Source: JAJPJX01 sp964568355
GTDB taxonomy: Bacteria; Acidobacteriota; Terriglobia; Bryobacterales; Bryobacteraceae
Assembly (NCBI GenBank): GCA_964568355.1
Contig: CAZMRK010000056.1
Span: forward strand, 1 to 7,338
Reading direction: 5' to 3'
DNA: 7,338 nucleotides
Part shown: positions 5,173 through 7,338 of the stretch, one piece after another
Layout: each line of letters begins with the position of its first letter
Numbering within the stretch: position 1 is the first letter of the stretch
The notes under the pieces: model-generated
Seen by the model: the letters and a program-made list of their open reading frames with translations, nothing else
What the model was told of the DNA's origin: nothing
Database searches by the model: none
Program-made: the position numbers and the translations under genes

Positions 5173-7338
5173 ATGCAGCAAGCGTTTGCAGCTTTCAGGG
5201 TCGCGCTTCTTGTTTTGGGCCTGGCTTCGGCAGTTTTCGGCCAGGTCGGCTCCGCTAGCCTGAGCGGCGCTGTCACGGATCCAACCGGCGCTGGCATTCC
5301 CAACGCCACCGTTACGGTCCGCAGCACCAGCCAGTCTTTCACCCGCACCACCACATCGGGTCCAGGCGGGGAATACGTCATTCCCACTCTTGCGCCGGGA
5401 TCTTACGAGTTAACCGTCACTGCGGCCGGATTCACCGAACAACGAACGCAGCCGTTCGAGTTGTCTTCCGGCCAGGCCGGCTCGCTGAACGTCACTCTGC
5501 AGTTGGCCGGGCAGGTCAGCCAGGTCACCGTTCAGGACACGGTTCCGGTTCTCCAGACCACCTCCGCCAGCCTGGGTACGGTCGTCGGCTCCCACCAGAT
5601 GAATGAACTGCCGCTGCTGGGTCGCAGCTTTCTGAACGCCATCAGTCTGGTGCCCGGTACGGTGCCCGTTGCGCCGGCCGGATCCACGACGAATCACAGT
5701 CCGGTCGGGCAGTCGATTATGCCATCGGTCTTTGGCCAGCGCCAGAAGGACAACAATTTTCTGATGGACGGCGTCGAGAACCGCGATCCCAACCTGCTGG
5801 GCGTGGCGCTATATCCACCTCCGGAAGCGATCGCCGAGATGAAAGTGGATTCCGGCGTGGGCTCTTCCGCGTATGGACATGCCTCCGGAGCGACCGTCGA
5901 TGTTGTGACGAAGTCCGGTACCAATTCCTGGCATGGAGACGCCTGGGAATACCTGCGCAATAACGTACTGGAGGCCCGCAGCTTTTTCGTGCCCTCCGTG
6001 GGCGCGTACCGCTGGAACCAGTTCGGCGGGGCGTTGGGCGGACCGCTGACGATCCCACACCTGGTGAAAAAGGACCAGGCCTGGTACGTATTCGGATACT
6101 ACGAAGGGGTTCGCATCCGGCAGGCCGCGAACTTCACGGCTCTGGTTCCGACCCCGGCCAACCTGGCCGGCGATCTTTCCGACGTCTCTGCCGCCATCTA
6201 TGATCCGTTTTCCACCGCGGCGGGGCCGAACAACACCTTTGTGCGGCAGCCTTTCCCCGGAAATCGCATTCCCGAATCCCGTCTGAATGCCTCGGCCCTT
6301 ACGCTCGCTCGCGGAATCTTTCCCGAGCCGAATCTCCCGGCTGGACTTATCCCTGGTGTGAATTACCTCAATGCAGCCGGCAATCGCACCAACGGCAATC
6401 AATGGAGCGCCCGCGTGGATCATCAGTTCGGCCAGCGCGATGCCTTCTTCGCCCGTTACTCGGGTGCGGACAATCCCTCTCAGGGCGTCTCCTTCCCGAA
6501 CCTGTCGGGCAAGACCAGCGACCGTCTGGGGAATGTGGTGATCAGCGACACCCACACCATTTCGCCAACCTTTATCGTCACCGCCCGCTATGGTCTCATC
6601 ACGGTGGACTACCGGACCGGCACCGTGGCTCCGCAAGGCATCGCCGACGAGACCGGCCTCTCCGCCGTTTTTCCGAAATTCCAAGGCACGGATTTCCTGC
6701 CCCAGGTGGCGATCCCGGGCTACAGCGGTGTGAACTTCAATGCCGCTCAGATCGGGCCGCTGCGCCAGCACTCCTGGATCGGCGATGCGCAGAAAATCGC
6801 CGGTAAGCACACCATCGAATTCGGTGGCAGCATTGTCCGGTCGAGCATGGTTTTGGAAGATACCACCAGCACCGCCGTGCAGTTTGCGACTACGCAGACT
6901 TCCAACTTCACCTCCAACACCGGCAACTCGCTGGCGAGCTTTTTGCTGGGCACGCCGGATTCCGCCCGCCGGCAGATCGGGGGCTCCCTCGGCGATTTGA
7001 CGTCCACCGCTTTCGGATTGTACGTGCAGGACACCTGGCGCAATCGTGCGTGGACCATCAATCTGGGGCTTCGCTATGACTTCAATGCCACCCCGGTAAA
7101 CAAGTACGGGCTGGGTACCTTTGACTACAGCTCCGGCAACTATCTGTGGGATCTGCCCAATCCCATCACCCAGCAGGCGGCCAATGTTCGTCGCGGCGGC
7201 ATTGAATCCGACGCCAACAACTTTGCCCCACGGCTGGGTATCGCCTATCAGATCACGCCCCGTACCGTGGCCCGCTCCTCCTTCGGGCTGTTCTATAACA
7301 GCTTCGGTTCGAATTTCATCCAGGCTTCGCAGAGCGCG
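5173..7338 (+). CDS. Oar-like TonB-dependent receptor with N-terminal carboxypeptidase-regulatory-like domain (3' end cut by window)
   Basis: The frame is open for 722 codons to the last base without a stop; this family usually runs to about 1000-1200 residues, so a third or so is missing. Residues 1-24 are a signal peptide (hydrophobic core VALLVLGLASAVFG). Residues about 27-112 are a carboxypeptidase-regulatory-like beta-sandwich (SGAVTDPTGAGIPNATV, then GGEYVIPTLAPGSYELTV). QVTVQDT (117-123) occupies the usual TonB-box-like position. The plug covers about 131-250, with NELPLLGRSF (144-153), DNNFLMDGVENRD (193-205) and ASGATVDVVTKSGTN (237-251). Strands of the outer-membrane barrel follow, for example WSARVDHQFGQRDAFFARYSG and SFGLFYNSFGSNF. 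It should take up large or polymeric substrates, such as glycans or peptides, using TonB energy; its substrate is unknown. I chose the ATG at 5173 because the signal peptide begins there. In-frame ATGs at 5152 and 5158 are possible but overlap the putative promoter, and none has a clear ribosome site. Its valine codons differ markedly from those of the upstream genes. Confidence 0.9.
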   Translation, partial: MQQAFAAFRVALLVLGLASAVFGQVGSASLSGAVTDPTGAGIPNATVTVRSTSQSFTRTTTSGPGGEYVIPTLAPGSYELTVTAAGFTEQRTQPFELSSGQAGSLNVTLQLAGQVSQVTVQDTVPVLQTTSASLGTVVGSHQMNELPLLGRSFLNAISLVPGTVPVAPAGSTTNHSPVGQSIMPSVFGQRQKDNNFLMDGVENRDPNLLGVALYPPPEAIAEMKVDSGVGSSAYGHASGATVDVVTKSGTNSWHGDAWEYLRNNVLEARSFFVPSVGAYRWNQFGGALGGPLTIPHLVKKDQAWYVFGYYEGVRIRQAANFTALVPTPANLAGDLSDVSAAIYDPFSTAAGPNNTFVRQPFPGNRIPESRLNASALTLARGIFPEPNLPAGLIPGVNYLNAAGNRTNGNQWSARVDHQFGQRDAFFARYSGADNPSQGVSFPNLSGKTSDRLGNVVISDTHTISPTFIVTARYGLITVDYRTGTVAPQGIADETGLSAVFPKFQGTDFLPQVAIPGYSGVNFNAAQIGPLRQHSWIGDAQKIAGKHTIEFGGSIVRSSMVLEDTTSTAVQFATTQTSNFTSNTGNSLASFLLGTPDSARRQIGGSLGDLTSTAFGLYVQDTWRNRAWTINLGLRYDFNATPVNKYGLGTFDYSSGNYLWDLPNPITQQAANVRRGGIESDANNFAPRLGIAYQITPRTVARSSFGLFYNSFGSNFIQASQSA
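5178..5189. promoter_or_regulatory. Candidate LacI/PurR-family operator (downstream element, inside codons 2-6 of the receptor gene)
   Basis: GCAAGCGTTTGC is a near-perfect 12-base palindrome with a central CG, broken only at one symmetric pair. Its first ten bases match the upstream element GCAAACGTTT (5091-5100) at nine positions. The two centres are 87 bases apart, and the pair brackets the predicted promoter. This element lies just downstream of the predicted transcription start, a position where a repressor would block the polymerase. It is also coding sequence (Gln-Ala-Phe-Ala), so the match could be coincidental. Confidence 0.28.

Noticed and set aside
5809..6810. Antisense open frame of 333 codons inside the receptor gene
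   Set aside because: The + strand here encodes a clear plug and barrel; the antisense translation has no recognisable fold and is a compositional shadow.
1..7338. CRISPR array, tRNA, rRNA, insertion sequence or phage module
   Set aside because: I saw no regularly spaced repeats, clover-leaf sequence, rRNA motifs, transposase or integrase anywhere in the window.

Overview
This GC-rich window is densely coded, with six genes all on the + strand. It most likely comes from a Gram-negative, soil-type Acidobacteriota. A Bryobacterales/Solibacter-like member is my best guess. The main clue is the last gene, a large Oar-like TonB-dependent receptor with an N-terminal carboxypeptidase-regulatory-like domain, a family greatly expanded in that phylum. 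MacB/FtsX-type permease pairs and a long-linker AMIN-amidase fit the same picture. The placement is an inference from protein style; there is no rRNA or other marker here.

Region 1 (1-2468) is a tightly packed gene run. It starts with the C-terminal tail of a lytic transglycosylase (1-219, cut by the window edge). Six bases later comes a secreted AMIN + Amidase_3 N-acetylmuramoyl-L-alanine amidase (226-1773), and five bases after that a class-I glutamine amidotransferase of unknown acceptor (1779-2468). The first two attack the glycan strands and the peptide cross-bridge stems of peptidoglycan, so the cluster looks like a wall-remodelling unit with a cytoplasmic amidotransferase behind it.

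Region 2 (2532-5034) follows a 63-base gap that holds a short perfect inverted repeat. It contains two tandem paralogous MacB/FtsX-type ABC permeases separated by 4 bases, probably forming a heterodimeric membrane component. No ATP-binding subunit and no periplasmic adaptor is present in the window, so the energising partner must lie elsewhere.

Region 3 (5035-7338) begins with a 138-base intergenic region. It has a good candidate sigma-70 promoter whose predicted start point falls on or next to the ATG of the next gene, and two near-identical GCAA(A/G)CGTTT elements, one on each side of that promoter, that resemble LacI/PurR-family operators. The TonB-dependent receptor gene (5173 to the right edge, 722 residues without a stop) starts here. 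It looks like a separate transcription unit, and its codon choice differs visibly from that of the genes upstream.

I found no tRNA, rRNA, CRISPR, insertion sequence, integrase or phage gene. I see no clear new biological system. The points most worth checking are the possible operator pair with a leaderless start in front of the receptor gene, and the ATPase-less permease pair.
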